DNA from: Rosellinia necatrix
Taxonomy: Eukaryota > Ascomycota > Sordariomycetes > Xylariales > Xylariaceae
NCBI GenBank assembly: GCA_021209875.1
Contig: JAGYVD010000001.1
Coordinates: forward strand, 2,790,001-2,854,000
DNA: 64,000 nucleotides
Reading direction: 5' to 3'
Shown here: one piece after another, positions 13,469 through 23,912 of the stretch
Numbering within the stretch: position 1 is the stretch's first letter
Layout of the letters: the number at the start of each line of letters is the position of its first letter
The notes under the pieces: model-generated
Seen by the model: only the letters and a program-made list of their open reading frames with translations
What the model was told of the DNA's origin: nothing
The model's database searches: none
Translations under genes and position numbers: made by a program

Positions 13469-14260
13469 ATAGCTAATTTTTTTTATTAAAATATTTAGTT
13501 AAAACAGCTTTTATAAAAGCTATTTTAGCCCGTTTATAAGCTTTTATTAAATAAATTTATTATTTTTAAATTAGTTAATAATAATTAAAAGTTTTTATAA
13601 TAATATTAATAGCTGTTTTATTAAAATATAACAGTTTAAAAACTATTAAAAATATATATTGTTATAAAAACTATTAATAATTAAAATCAGCTTTAATTTA
13701 AGCTTTAATTTAGTTTTAACTAAATATATTAACTATAATTTTTTAGCGCTGTTTTTAAAAAATTAAAAGCTAGTTATAAATATATTAAACTTGCTAAACT
13801 ATATAGTTTTATTTTATAGTTATTTTTTATATAATTAATTAATAACTTTATAAAAGTTTTTATTTTAATATATTAATTTTAGTTAAATTAATTAACTGTT
13901 TTATTATTATAAAATTTAAATTAATAGATTAAATAGCATAAAAATAATATAACAAGCTAAATTAACTTTTAAAATTATTAGTTCAAGTTTATTTTATTTT
14001 AAAAATTAAATAATAAGCAATAAAATTATTTAAAATATTTTTAAATATTTAAATTTAATAATAGTTTATATATAAATAACAAATATAAAAAACAGTCGAT
14101 ATAAAAATATAATTATATAATTAATTAATAAAGCTTATAGCGCAGTTAAAGCTAGTTTAATAAAAAATAACAGCTATATTATTAATAGTTCGATAAATCT
14201 GCTGTTTTAAAGCTAAATATACCTTTTTATACAATTTATAAATAAAAATACAAGCAGGGA
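13469..14260. repeat. A+T-rich relic at the block edge
   Basis: The sequence has RIP-type composition with no surviving frame. Normal composition resumes at about 14265, only some 275 bp beyond the stop codon of CWF19, so this marks the border between the repeat block and the gene-bearing DNA. Confidence 0.6.
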
Positions 14261-14537
14261 TAATTATATAAACCCTGACTATCACCCTGGCCAACACCCT
14301 TGTTTTATACCCAAGCTAACATTCCTAATCCTGGAATAGGTGTACCCACCTCTACCTACCTAGGCACTAGGTCAACCCGGCGCTGCATGGTTTGTCTGTA
14401 AGAAACTTCAACACTTCATCAGCCTATATTTAGATAACAGAAGCATTTAACGAACAGTATAGGGCCGACTGGCCCTGTAATGCGCATTGCTACCGCTTAG
14501 CTTGCTAACCACGCGTCTCAGGCGCATCGACGTGTAT

Positions 14538-16679
14538 TCACCCATCAGTGAGGACCCTGGTCCAGTCGAACTTCCTCCACCGCTTCTTGAACCCATCAAC
14601 CCTGCCGTCTGACCTATGCCACCGCCCTTGCCTTTTGATCACGTCTGGTTCTGCGTCTACCATGCCTCCTAGAATCTCCCTAGCGAATAAATCGCCCCTC
14701 GGCCATCGGTTTGAGTCTTCTACCACATGCCCTAGCCCCCCGTCTAGCGTGAACCAGGCGTGGAAGTACGGCATCTCTTTCGCAATAGATCGTCGGAATG
14801 CCAATTTACCGAGTCCATCACGTGCACGTGCGCCTGTATCAATGATTTTCTTGTGCTGTGACCACTCCTCATCCGCCGACAGCATCGCCTCTTTAAAGAA
14901 GGCCGGTGCCGTGTCTCCTAGCTCATACGGGATGGGTACCGCCTGCATCGCTGCATGCATATGTCTTTGAGGGGCTGCGGCGTTTTCGTAGAACACAACC
15001 TCCCTTCCCTGGTCGTGGTATAAGCGGGTGAGACACTTCATAAAGTTCCGGATCTCTTCCCACTCATCGTCGTCACATTCGAGTAGGTTGGTTCGGTGCT
15101 GGATAGGCACGATGACAGCTCCGCCGTCACTCAGCTCCGGCTCTGTCGGCAATGTGAGATATACTCTCATGCCTAACGAGATTACAGGCGCTACAGGAGG
15201 GAGATTGCGATCTTCGTGATGGCAGAGTTGACAGTTATCTAGTATCCTGTTGATCCTCTGGTATTCGTTAACGGCGGTATTCTTGAGATTCAGCTCAGAC
15301 TTTTGCACGCGCTTTGCGAGTTTCTCAGCATTCTCATCCATGTAGTCGAGATCATTGTCGAATTTGCCGTCCTTGGCGATACGTTCCGCAAGTCGAAGTC
15401 CTTCGCCTCCGGCTTGTCCTCGGGTGCGCCTCTCCTCCCGGACCATGTCTTCGATGGTCAAGTCGTCATTTTGCTCTACCAATCCTCTCTCCCGGCCTCG
15501 CTTGGTGTCGACGGCTTTGGCCTCTGCTCGCGTTCCTGCCATCAGTCGATTCTGCATCACATTCAGAACTATGGCCTCGGGGCCCTTGGTTGCAAAGGTG
15601 GCGGCAGCCTCGTTGTATTCGGCCTCGAGCTTGGCGGCATCGGGTGATTTTTTTAGTTTTGCTTTCATCATTTGGGCTTTTAATCGATTCAAGGCTGTCT
15701 GATCCAGTTGAGTGGGTTGGTGGGAGATGGCATCCTCGGAAATTGTCGCGCCTTGGCCCAGTTCCATAGGTCGGGGTGATTCTCGCTGCTTTTCATGCGC
15801 TGCGGCAGCGAGCGTCCTCTCTTGGAACAGCTCACCACTGGGCTTTTCTCGGCCAACGTAGCCCTCCCCATAGAGTTTCCGTCTATCTAATTCGTGGTTC
15901 TCCTCGCGGGCATCGTCGAAATCCCGCAAATTTCCGTACCGATCTAATGCAACTTCCTCCACAGGGCGGCCAGTGCTTTCAGCCATAGCGTAGATGCCCT
16001 TCAGCTTTGTCATTCTTGATAGCGACCCACTGTCGCCAAAAGTGTAATCCACCTCATGTTTGGCAGATAGATCCGGCTCATCAATGGCCTTACCGTCATT
16101 CAAGTCTCGCAAGTGAGCAGCGTTAAGCTCTCTTGTATGTATTGCTCTCCTTGGTTCTTCCTTGGGCGGAGGCGGCTTTGCTGGTTTCGAACCCCTCTGG
16201 GTATAGTCGATGTCGAGGGCAGAGGGAGCGGCCATCCACGAGTCTCTAGTGAGCGGCGCAGGGCGAGAGCTCCCATCGTGGTCCTCGGCCGTCCTATCCT
16301 CATCCGGTAAATGTAAGCTGCCTTTGGGTTCTGAGCTTTTTAGCTGCGTTTCCCTTCTTGAACCGTGGCCAGCTTCCTGCTCGTTACGGCCGTCTCTTCG
16401 GTGGCGCTCCGCACGTCGGTCCCGGTCGTTGTGGTCGTTTTCCTTCGAGTGGCGCGATCTCTTATGTCTGTGGCCGTCCTCGTCATAATCGTCATATTTG
16501 CGCGAGCGGTGGTGCCTCTCACGATCGTGGTCTCGAGCTTTATCTGTAGACCGATCGCGCCTTGTATGGTGGTGATGCCGATGTTTGCGGTTGTTTTTCT
16601 CGTCTAAATTGCGGGCCTTTTGGTCTCTTTCGGTCTTCTCGGCCGCAAGGGCTTTCTCAAATTCATCAAGGCCATCCAT
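14538..16679 (-). CDS. cwf19: CWF19-like pre-mRNA splicing protein
   Basis: This is a single-exon gene for 713 residues. The N-terminal 130 residues are dominated by Arg, His, Asp and Ser in RS/RH-type runs typical of spliceosomal proteins. The C-terminal third holds the two CwfJ domains: a first part with CQLCHHE (about residue 483), GGAVIVPIQHR and the HIT-like QRHMHAAMQAVP, then a second part from about 600 with MPYFHAWF and the terminal KRWRKFDWT, the family's hallmark ending. Cwf19 proteins associate with the spliceosome and are tied to intron-lariat turnover with the debranching enzyme. The start at 16679 lies at the beginning of the charged domain with no better upstream ATG seen. The stop lies close to the RIP-mutated repeat block, but the frame is undamaged. 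Confidence 0.93.
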   Translation of the reverse strand: MDGLDEFEKALAAEKTERDQKARNLDEKNNRKHRHHHHTRRDRSTDKARDHDRERHHRSRKYDDYDEDGHRHKRSRHSKENDHNDRDRRAERHRRDGRNEQEAGHGSRRETQLKSSEPKGSLHLPDEDRTAEDHDGSSRPAPLTRDSWMAAPSALDIDYTQRGSKPAKPPPPKEEPRRAIHTRELNAAHLRDLNDGKAIDEPDLSAKHEVDYTFGDSGSLSRMTKLKGIYAMAESTGRPVEEVALDRYGNLRDFDDAREENHELDRRKLYGEGYVGREKPSGELFQERTLAAAAHEKQRESPRPMELGQGATISEDAISHQPTQLDQTALNRLKAQMMKAKLKKSPDAAKLEAEYNEAAATFATKGPEAIVLNVMQNRLMAGTRAEAKAVDTKRGRERGLVEQNDDLTIEDMVREERRTRGQAGGEGLRLAERIAKDGKFDNDLDYMDENAEKLAKRVQKSELNLKNTAVNEYQRINRILDNCQLCHHEDRNLPPVAPVISLGMRVYLTLPTEPELSDGGAVIVPIQHRTNLLECDDDEWEEIRNFMKCLTRLYHDQGREVVFYENAAAPQRHMHAAMQAVPIPYELGDTAPAFFKEAMLSADEEWSQHKKIIDTGARARDGLGKLAFRRSIAKEMPYFHAWFTLDGGLGHVVEDSNRWPRGDLFAREILGGMVDAEPDVIKRQGRWHRSDGRVDGFKKRWRKFDWTRVLTDG

Positions 16680-17594
16680 AGTGTCAAAGGGCGGGGATTT
16701 GCTTTATTTCGCGGAGTGATGATGGAAATGGCAGCATCCACCGGTTTGCGATCGGTGTGTTGATCTTCCAGTTCCAAAGTATACGTATTTATGCATATGC
16801 TTGATAGAGAACTACAAATATATAATTAGTGCTAACAACTTAGGGGCTCGGGTAGGTACCTACCTACCTTAGGTACCTACTTGGAGTGTCTAATCCCTTC
16901 ATTGTCAAACATGCCTGCTGCTGACAGCCTACAGGTAGGTAAGCCTAGACTAGACGTTAATACTACTACTACTACTAGGTAATGTAGAAGGCACGTAGCA
17001 GGTAGTACACGACATTTCGGTTACAATAGCAGGATGAGAAGTATCTACGTATCCTCCGCCATTATTTACAAGGAGACAGTAATAGTTAAACTTGTGAAAA
17101 AAAAAAAAAAAAAAAAACTAGCTCTTGTGGCTAGAACGTAGATAGTACCTTTCACTTTTGCCCAAGATCAATTTGTAAAGAAGATACAATTAAACTCATA
17201 AAAAGCCAGCGAGGTCCGTACTCGAACTACCTCCCCTCAGGGGGCGCTAGTGCAAAGCACAAGCATCCCCACTAAACACTTTAGTGAAGGCTCCGGTACT
17301 TAGGTACTTCCTGACTTTCGTGACTCAATCCCATAACCACTCGACCATTTTACCCTCTTCCCGTCCACCCAAGCTCAACCTCCCCACTCCAATTCACGCG
17401 CCCTCACTTTCCCAAATTTCATCACGAGTATACCCTCTCACCCTGTCCTCTCATTCGCCCATCACTTACACGCACCCTTCAGCCATTGTGCCATCATGAT
17501 ATCTGCCCTCAGCGTGGTATCCGTCACCTGTTCAGAACAATCCCCGAGCATTAACAGCTATATCACTATAAAGTAACACCCATTCGTGCCAACC
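16680..17594. promoter_or_regulatory. Divergent promoter region between CWF19 and BRF1
   Basis: A 915-bp intergenic stretch between divergently transcribed genes, so it must carry both promoters. Visible features are a cluster of TAGGTACCTACC-type palindromic motifs (about 16845-16885), an ACT trinucleotide run near 16965, a poly-A tract of about 20 bases (17097-17117) and a pyrimidine-rich stretch (17330-17490) leading into the BRF1 start, as is usual for fungal promoters. No gene was recognised. Confidence 0.5.
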
Positions 17595-20041
17595 ATGTCA
17601 TCGTTAAAGAAACCGGCCAGGCCCGTGCCCAAAAAAATCTTGGGTTTTCAGATACGCCCGGCTGGTGCTCGTATTAAGGAAGTACTGGAGAGGCATAACA
17701 TGGAAGCCGAACAGACCAGGGGTTCGCCCACAGCACGTCGTCCCGCAAACGGAGACCGGCCGCCATGTCCCAACGCCGCATGCCCTAACCCGTCCGCACC
17801 TATCACGGATGGCTTCTGCTCTGCCTGTGGTCGTGAAATCGATAGCTGCAATATTGTTTCCGAGGTGGAATTTGGTGAAACCTCCTCAGGCGCTGCCATG
17901 GTTCAGGGCAGCTACGTGGCCGCGGATCAGGGCACGACCCGGAATATGGCACCAGGGTTTAGGCGCCTAGGCGTCTGCATCGGGATTAAACGTGAAAAGA
18001 CGCTTAGAGAAGGCGAGTTCTTTAGTCCGGCCACCCGCAACTGCTCTTGTTCGGTTCCTAACATCCGGCTGTAGCCAAGGATTTGATGTGGGGATATAAA
18101 ACACGACTGCAAGACCGCACCAAGAGCGTTACTGAAAGCACCATCGAAGCTGGCATTAGGATTTTCAGGCTCGCCCTTGATCACAGTTGGGTTAAAAATC
18201 GTGGCATTTACAAGGTGGTACCCGTTTGCCTCTACGCAGCTTGTCGGAGAGAAGAGAAGTGCGATGTCATGCTTATTGACTTTGCCGATCTTGTTCAAGT
18301 AAGGGAGCACCGCCATGCATGCTGCCTTGAATAGAAGCTAACCTGTATTCTATAGATCAACGTTTTTGAACTGGGCCATGTGTTTAAAGAGTTAACTAAA
18401 AGTCTTAGCTTTGACAACAAGATCAAGGCAATCCTACCCGAAGATCTGATTCTGCGCTTCGCCGAAAAGCTAGACTTCGGTGAGTTGACGAATAGGGTTG
18501 CCGCAGACGCCACAAGACTTTGTCAGCGGATGGACCGAGATTGGATGACGATTGGACGCCATCCGTCAGGTATCTGTGGTGCTTGCATTCTGATGGCCGC
18601 CCGTATGTGGAATTTTCGGCGGACCGTCAAGGAAATTGTTTATGTCGTTAAAGTCGCAACCCAGACCATTGAACAACGCCTAGACGAGTTCACTGCTACC
18701 GCAAGCAGCAGTTTATCTATCCAGGATTTTTTAAATAGGGAACCCTTGGATTCGCGGCACGACCCCCCTTCATTTTACAAGAAGACTGATGAGTGGGTAA
18801 AAAAAAAGGAACAGGAGGCCGAAGCTAGCGGAAGGAAGCGAAAACGTAGTTCGGAGGATATTGATGATGATGGGTTGAACCAGCCGTCAGATCCGTCAAA
18901 ACGGGCTTCAACTACCAGCATAAGCATGCCCCCACCACCGAGACCGCCGCCAGACCTTTCGAAAGTACGCCAGGTTGCAGAGTTTCTACCGAAGTCGTTC
19001 GATTCTACCGTAGGTAGAGAAATCGTTGCCCCGTTTGACCCGAAGCAAATCCCCGAACCAGCGCCCAAACTATTGACAGAGGTTGTCGAGGCCCTCGGTG
19101 CGGACGATCCTGCCGGGGAACAAGCTATAGATGACTTAGTCGAAATATATGGATCTGGGGAGGTGAATAACAGAGCGGACACTAGCGATTTTAACGAGGA
19201 AGATACAGAAACACAATCTACAAAGGGCGGTCCATCAAAAGAGGAGTGCCTCAAGTTTTACGAGGAATGGGAGCGCGACGAAGCCGAACTAGAGAAACAG
19301 GTCAATGAAGTGATCAACGACCCTCGTAGTTCTGCTCACAGCAAAACTCTGGCAACAGCAGCGCATCTTGCCCACATTCGAGCCGAGTGGGAAAAATCGA
19401 CACACCCCCAGAGAGTGACAAGTATGGACGAGATTATTGGCGAAGACGAATTCGCCGACGACGAAGAAGTGCAATGCTGCGAGCTTTCGCCCGAAGAGGT
19501 CAATAAAAAGGAAGAGATTTGGCTAAACGCGAATAAGGATTGGATGCGGAAACAACAAGAGAAGATTTTCCGGCAGCAGATGGAAGGCCTCGGCCCACCG
19601 AAGCGGAAGCGGAAGCGTGTTCAGCAGCCGCGGATCGGCGAGGGCCAGCAGACTCCGGCTTCCACGCCCGGCGAGGCAGCCATCGAGGTCATGAAGAGGC
19701 GGAAGATGGTATCGAAGCGAATCAATTACGACGCCATCAACAAGATTTTCGAGAGCAACAAAAAGCGCGGTCCGGGCTCCGTCATCTCTCGCATGGAGAG
19801 CGAGACTGCCAGTCGCATGACCTCTCGTGCGGCGAGTGTATCAGACGTCGGATCCCCTTCCCACCATTCTGATAGTCCCCAAACCCCAGCTAAGAAAGCC
19901 CCTACGAAGGGGCCCGAAGAGGAGGAGGAGGAGGAAGAGGAGGAGCCAGCTCCAGTAGTATACGAATATGAGGATGAGTACGATGATGACGGCTATGGTG
20001 ATGGAGATGGGTATGACGACGGAGAAGGGGAAGTATATTAA
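17595..20041 (+). CDS. BRF1: TFIIIB subunit Brf1 (RNA polymerase III initiation)
   Basis: Exons 17595-18012, 18075-18298 and 18356-20041 encode 775 residues. Brf1 joins TBP and Bdp1 to form TFIIIB, which recruits RNA polymerase III. The N-terminal region has a zinc ribbon (CPNAAC...CSACG, about residues 56-80). Two cyclin folds follow: the first spans the exon junctions (REAKDLMWGY, VCLYAACR, VMLIDFADLVQINVFELG), the second includes FGELTNRVAADA and GICGACILMAARM. The C-terminal half contains the Brf1 TBP-binding homology block (IWLNANKDWMRKQQEKIF then RINYDAINKIF) and ends in an acidic Tyr/Asp tail. Intron 1 (18013-18074) has a GC donor (GCGAGT) with branch point CCTAAC and acceptor CTGTAG; only this removal restores the conserved frame. 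Intron 2 (18299-18355) is GT-AG. The ATG follows CCAACC. Confidence 0.93.
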
Positions 20042-20965
20042 CTTTTGTTGAATGAGTTTAATAATAAAATAAAATAAATTTTTATTTTAATGTGCACCCC
20101 TTTTCCAATAGTGCATTTGCATGTATTAACCGATCATATCTTGCCTTTGTCACTTCCGATTTGATAGTTATTCAAGGAGTATGGGGGGGAAAAAAAAAGG
20201 GAGACTTGAGCAGTACTTCAGGAGATGTGGGGAGTCGACTTAAGGGAACGTGGCTATAGCCTATGCCAATCAATTTTTAAATAATGCGATATTTCTGAAG
20301 CTGTTGCTTGGTCCATGTCTTTACGGAACACCCGTTACGGCGCCGAGTGGTAATCACAAGCCATTTTACCTCGCAGACATCAAATTCTGTCGATTGAGTA
20401 TGACTAAAACATGTGGAACCGACTTAGATCAGAGATTAGGTGGTATAACTCATATCCTAGGTAGATGCTTCACGATGTGTTCGTGTGAAGCAGGTTCCTT
20501 TTTTTTTAAAACAAGAAATAGAAGAAGAAAAAAAAAAAAAATTGGTCTTACGGGTTTTCTAGCAAATTGGGAGTTATACTAGAATTCAGTTGCTTAATTA
20601 AACTTCATCTGGATATCGACTGATTTGTCCATATGGGGATATATATACCTGCATTACGGGTAAAGGGTTGCCAACATAAGAAGATAAAAAGATATCGCTT
20701 GCATAAATATAAGACCAACAGTCAATTAGAATGGCAGGGGAAAAAAGGGTAAAAGTTTCATATCACATTAATTGCCTGGGAATCGAGCCTAGCTAATTGA
20801 AAGGGGGACTTGGTGATGATCAAGTATTAAGCTACCTAATCTACTCTATCTTACCACCTATTTTCTTTTTCTTTTCGTGCCGTAGCACGTCTAATTATTA
20901 TCAGGTAGTCTATGTGCACCTATCTACTTCCGTAGGAAGTTCTCAGGGGCGGGGGGGAGAGGGGT
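20042..20965. other. Intergenic region, convergent genes
   Basis: The region between the convergent BRF1 and the Myb-like gene contains A/T-rich 3' sequences, an AATAAAATAAAATAAA stretch just after the BRF1 stop (20060-20076) that may act in polyadenylation, and several poly-A or poly-T runs. An open frame at 20250-20582 has no family features and ends in a low-complexity run, so I do not call it a gene. Confidence 0.5.
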
Positions 20966-21967
20966 TTATAGCTGTGGATTTACCGCATCGTCCTCGTCAA
21001 ATCTGAGATACTGGTCAAAGTCGACCTCACTAGACTGGTCACCAGCACCCGGAAGGTTGACAGGAGAGGGATCACCATTGTAGGAGTTCGTCAAAAGATA
21101 GGGGTCGATATTCTCAGACTTAGACTTGTCAGCGTCGTATCCTGTCATGCCGATATTGCCGGGCGGGTGATTATAGGCATCACCGTTATTGAAGCCGGTC
21201 AAAAGACGGGGGTTGATGCTCGCCACATCGACATCGCTAGACTGGTCACTAGCGTTAGGGACGGTAGAAGGGCTAGAAAGGGTCGGAACGCTGGGGAGGG
21301 TAGGATGAATGGGAAGGGGTGGGGGGCCAGGAGGAGCAGGGGGGCTAGGAAGGATAGAATTGTTAGAACGATTAGAAGGGGGGGCGACGCCGTCGTGGAC
21401 GTCGATGAAAAGGTGGGGGTCAAGGTTCTCCGGCTTGAACCTGTCGGTATCGTATCCGGCCGCGAAATCGTTGTCGAAATAGGACATGCCCTCCTGCGCT
21501 TGAGTGGCCATATAGTGCGCCTGTATCGGCACTGGCTCGTGCACCCCTGGGACCAGATGCGACCCGGCGGTGTTCTCGTGGACTGGATGTGGCCCGGCGG
21601 TGTTCTGCTCTCCAGCGGGCACTCGGAGCCGGTTGGCGGGGTTTAGGTTGTACTTCTTCCGCATCTTAAAAATCTTGCCCTTCACCTTATGCCTGATCAT
21701 TGCCTGGACGGTCTGGCCGTCGCTGTTCGTAATCTCGGGGCCGTAGCCGTGGAGATCAAGCTGCTCGAGAATAGAATCAAGATCATCGTACGGGTTTTCC
21801 ACAGCCGGGTGCCGCAGGATGTAGTCCAGGAATATGTTGTCCTCGGTCATAGTCCATTCGAAGCGGGGTTCGGTGCCTGTGGTCATCCACGCAGGGATGC
21901 CGCGGACCAGGGAGTCCCTCGTCCGTTGAGGGGCTGACATTGTCTTGGTGGTTTGCTGTTCGCTCAA
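20966..21967 (-). CDS. Hypothetical protein with Myb/SANT-like N-terminal domain
   Basis: An uninterrupted 333-codon frame. Residues about 36-115 (FEWTMTEDNIFLDYILRHP ... AMIRHKVKGKIFKMRKKYNL) look like a three-helix Myb/SANT-like or trihelix DNA-binding module ending in a basic helix. The rest is low-complexity: a proline-rich segment (about 207-235) and tandemly duplicated acidic units. GYDTDRFKPENLDPHLF recurs as GYDADKSKSENIDPYLL, and DQSSDVD recurs as DQSSEVD before an acidic C-terminus. A basic DNA-binding-like head with an acidic tail suggests a transcriptional regulator, but this is inference. ATGs at codons 1 and 10 are both possible starts. Likely restricted to related fungi. Confidence 0.6.
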   Translation of the reverse strand: MSEQQTTKTMSAPQRTRDSLVRGIPAWMTTGTEPRFEWTMTEDNIFLDYILRHPAVENPYDDLDSILEQLDLHGYGPEITNSDGQTVQAMIRHKVKGKIFKMRKKYNLNPANRLRVPAGEQNTAGPHPVHENTAGSHLVPGVHEPVPIQAHYMATQAQEGMSYFDNDFAAGYDTDRFKPENLDPHLFIDVHDGVAPPSNRSNNSILPSPPAPPGPPPLPIHPTLPSVPTLSSPSTVPNASDQSSDVDVASINPRLLTGFNNGDAYNHPPGNIGMTGYDADKSKSENIDPYLLTNSYNGDPSPVNLPGAGDQSSEVDFDQYLRFDEDDAVNPQL

Positions 21968-22586
21968 GAGTAGTTCGCTGTTTGTGATTGAAAGGTAGGG
22001 TGCTGCTCTAGTGGCGATGGTTAGGAGAGGGGGAATGAAGATCGGTTAGACGTGACATGGGTGATATTTATATTCATCTTGGGACGAACCCGTTGGTTTT
22101 AAACAGCGGACGTGAAATGTTACAACGTTCTCGAATTTCAACAGTCGCTGTGACGAAAAGCAAAGTCCGTGTTCACATAAAACACGCGCGATGGCATCCG
22201 ACACCCCTGATGGCTCACAGGCAGTGGGGATTACATGATTTGCCGGGATGGGCGAGGAGAAGCGAACATGGCAGATAACACCGGAGCCGCTATGGTTTTG
22301 CTCGTGTAGTTTGCGTAAGGCGCCTGTTGTTCATGGCATTGCGTGCAAGAACAATGCCACTGCCATCGACAGTACAGTTCCTAGCCCCTAGGCTCCCACG
22401 TCAAGCTTGAGTAGCACGCGTAACCCCATTTCCTCTAGTGCTCTCACTCGGCTTCCTCCTGGTCGTCCAAGTTGCCTGATGGCGATAATGACCACCAGAG
22501 GCGTCGTGGTCCCGATTAATTTTAGGCACCTGTGCGATCGGATATTGTTTCATGCCACAACACAAAGCCTTGTCAATCATAACGTT
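21968..22586. other. Intergenic region
   Basis: This holds the promoter of the minus-strand Myb-like gene on the left and the 3' flank of SEC11 on the right. Short open frames here lack any recognisable feature, and I see no RNA gene or repeat. Confidence 0.4.
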
Positions 22587-23276
22587 TTATTCTCTTTGCA
22601 ATACCACTAACAAGCCCATTATGCCTAACATGACCGTCTTTAACCACGGGTGCTCGCTGAGCATGATGGTGACGTATCCGACAAAGGGCATGTATCCGAC
22701 GACGCTGCCGATGATGTCTTTCCTCTCGAGGTAGTCCTGCCCGCGGGCGTACAGCTCTGTATCGTCGGCGGCGTTGTTGTCGCCCTTGGTCAACAGCTTG
22801 GCGTGCTCACCTGTGCCGAACTTGCGCACGATGCGGTGGACGATGGGTATATCCTTGCCCCTCACGTTATACACCACGATCTCGCCGACATCCGTCTCGG
22901 CCAATAGATTGCGGTTCCACAGGAACAGAAGATCGCCGCGTTGGAAGGCGGGCTCCATCGATCCGGAGAGGACGACGACGATGGGGGACGGCGAGTCGGC
23001 GGCTATCGAGAGACCCTTCCACATCTGGGTCGCGCGCGCAGCAGGTCAGTTGGTGAGACTGAAGATGATAGGGTGCTAAGATGCCGAGGACACTGCGGGC
23101 TCTCATACCCGTTGATCATTCATTCAATGGTGAGGGGGAGAAGGAGAAAGGAGAAAGGAGAAGAAGAAGGGGAAGAAACACGATGACACACATACCATGA
23201 AGGCCGTGGACAGGATGAGAGCGAAGTTGAGCAGCTGCGCGGCGGCTTGCCGCGGGTTCTGAAGACCTGACAACAT
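22587..23276 (-). CDS. SEC11: Signal peptidase complex catalytic subunit Sec11
   Basis: Two exons (23196-23276 and 22587-23024) encode 172 residues, the normal length for this family. Sec11 is the ER-membrane serine protease that removes signal peptides from secretory proteins. The first exon gives a short cytosolic head and a transmembrane segment ([18 protein letters not shown]). The second has the S26 family boxes: SGSMEP with catalytic Ser49, IVHRIV with His90, and the [10 protein letters not shown] loop with Asp115. The Ser-His-Asp spacing matches the eukaryotic enzyme. A C-terminal hydrophobic segment ([14 protein letters not shown]) follows. The intron (23025-23195) has GTATGT and CCCAG ends, and the exons join in phase as FM|MW. 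The intron is long for this window (171 nt) and holds a purine-rich run. Confidence 0.95.
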
Positions 23277-23578
23277 GGTGGGTTGGCGATGAAGGTGTGG
23301 TAATTCTGGTCCAATCTGGTCAAATGTGATGCGGATATGCGCACAGCCAATGTCGGGCCTCTCCTGGCATCGGTGGAAAAGAAAGGGTGAGGTTTGAATG
23401 CCGGCTCGGCGCGCCGTCCAAATAACACGGGCAGTTGACGAACGATAGGACGGATAGATAATGACAGGTGGTTCTAGTCGGTCTACCTTCGCCCAGTCCT
23501 GAAGCGCTAGACAAATCCGGCATAGCGCGCTCACCGCTTTTGCTCAGGCTCGGCTCAACCTATCCTCTGTCATTCTCG
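23277..23578. promoter_or_regulatory. SEC11 upstream region
   Basis: About 300 bp upstream of the SEC11 start, up to the inverted-repeat element. It should hold the SEC11 promoter; no defined motif was recognised. Confidence 0.35.
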
Positions 23579-23912
23579 CCACTTGTGACAAAGACAAAAC
23601 AAAAATAACTATACAACAACCACGTTGAGAGCTATATAATATATATAATATAATATATATAATATAATATATATTATGTTTTGATTGAAATTTAATTCAT
23701 CGTGTTATTCAAGTTTTATATTTATTTCTTGCGAAGCTCTCCGGTATTACAGCCGTGTACTGGTTCGTTCATAAATAGACGCTGGTTATTAAATTATTTA
23801 ACCGATAAACAAACGTTTACATTCTTTGTACGATATAAATTAGGTGACAAGTGCAGGGTCATGTTCCGTCCAGCTTCCTTCGTTTTGTCACAAGTGGCCC
23901 TAATGGACCTCC
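23579..23912. mobile_element. MITE-like element or dispersed repeat, copy 1
   Basis: The segment is bounded by inverted repeats: CCACTTGTGACAAA at 23579-23592 and its reverse complement ending at 23897. The interior is A+T-rich with an imperfect TAATATATA array (23636-23678). The right two-thirds recurs near 61370-61558 (shared landmarks ACAGCCGTG, ATTTAACC, ATAGGTG/TTAGGTG, GTCACAAGTGG and TTAATGGACCTC/CTAATGGACCTC), and the match runs past the inverted repeat, so the true ends are uncertain. Size and structure suit a non-autonomous DNA transposon; no transposase is present. Confidence 0.55.

Larger units (their letters stand above)
1..14260. repeat. RIP-degraded A+T-rich repeat block
   Basis: Almost the whole stretch is A and T, with remaining G and C mostly in GC, AGCT or GCG contexts, and CpA/TpG is strongly depleted by eye. 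This is the signature of repeat-induced point mutation, which acts on duplicated DNA in ascomycetes. No open reading frame of note survives. Translated fossils of reverse transcriptase on both strands and paired LTRs show that the substrate was LTR retrotransposons. Islands with near-normal composition remain at about 260-495, 5535-5700, 12030-13470 and from 14270 onward, where the genic sequence begins. Confidence 0.9.

Noticed and set aside
1..14260. Possible CRISPR array, centromere or mitochondrial insert suggested by the extreme A+T content
   Set aside because: There are no regularly spaced repeats and no mitochondrial genes; the RT fossils, paired LTRs and G:C to A:T pattern explain the block as RIP-mutated retrotransposons.
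17205..17280. tRNA-like text on the minus strand (GTTCGAGTAC near a possible T arm)
   Set aside because: No consistent acceptor, D arm and anticodon stem could be built around it, so it is at most a degenerate tRNA-derived fragment.
20250..20582. Plus-strand open frame of 110 codons between BRF1 and the Myb-like gene
   Set aside because: No domain, poor composition and a poly-A/T-coded Phe/Lys run at its end. It lies in the 3' region of two convergent genes.
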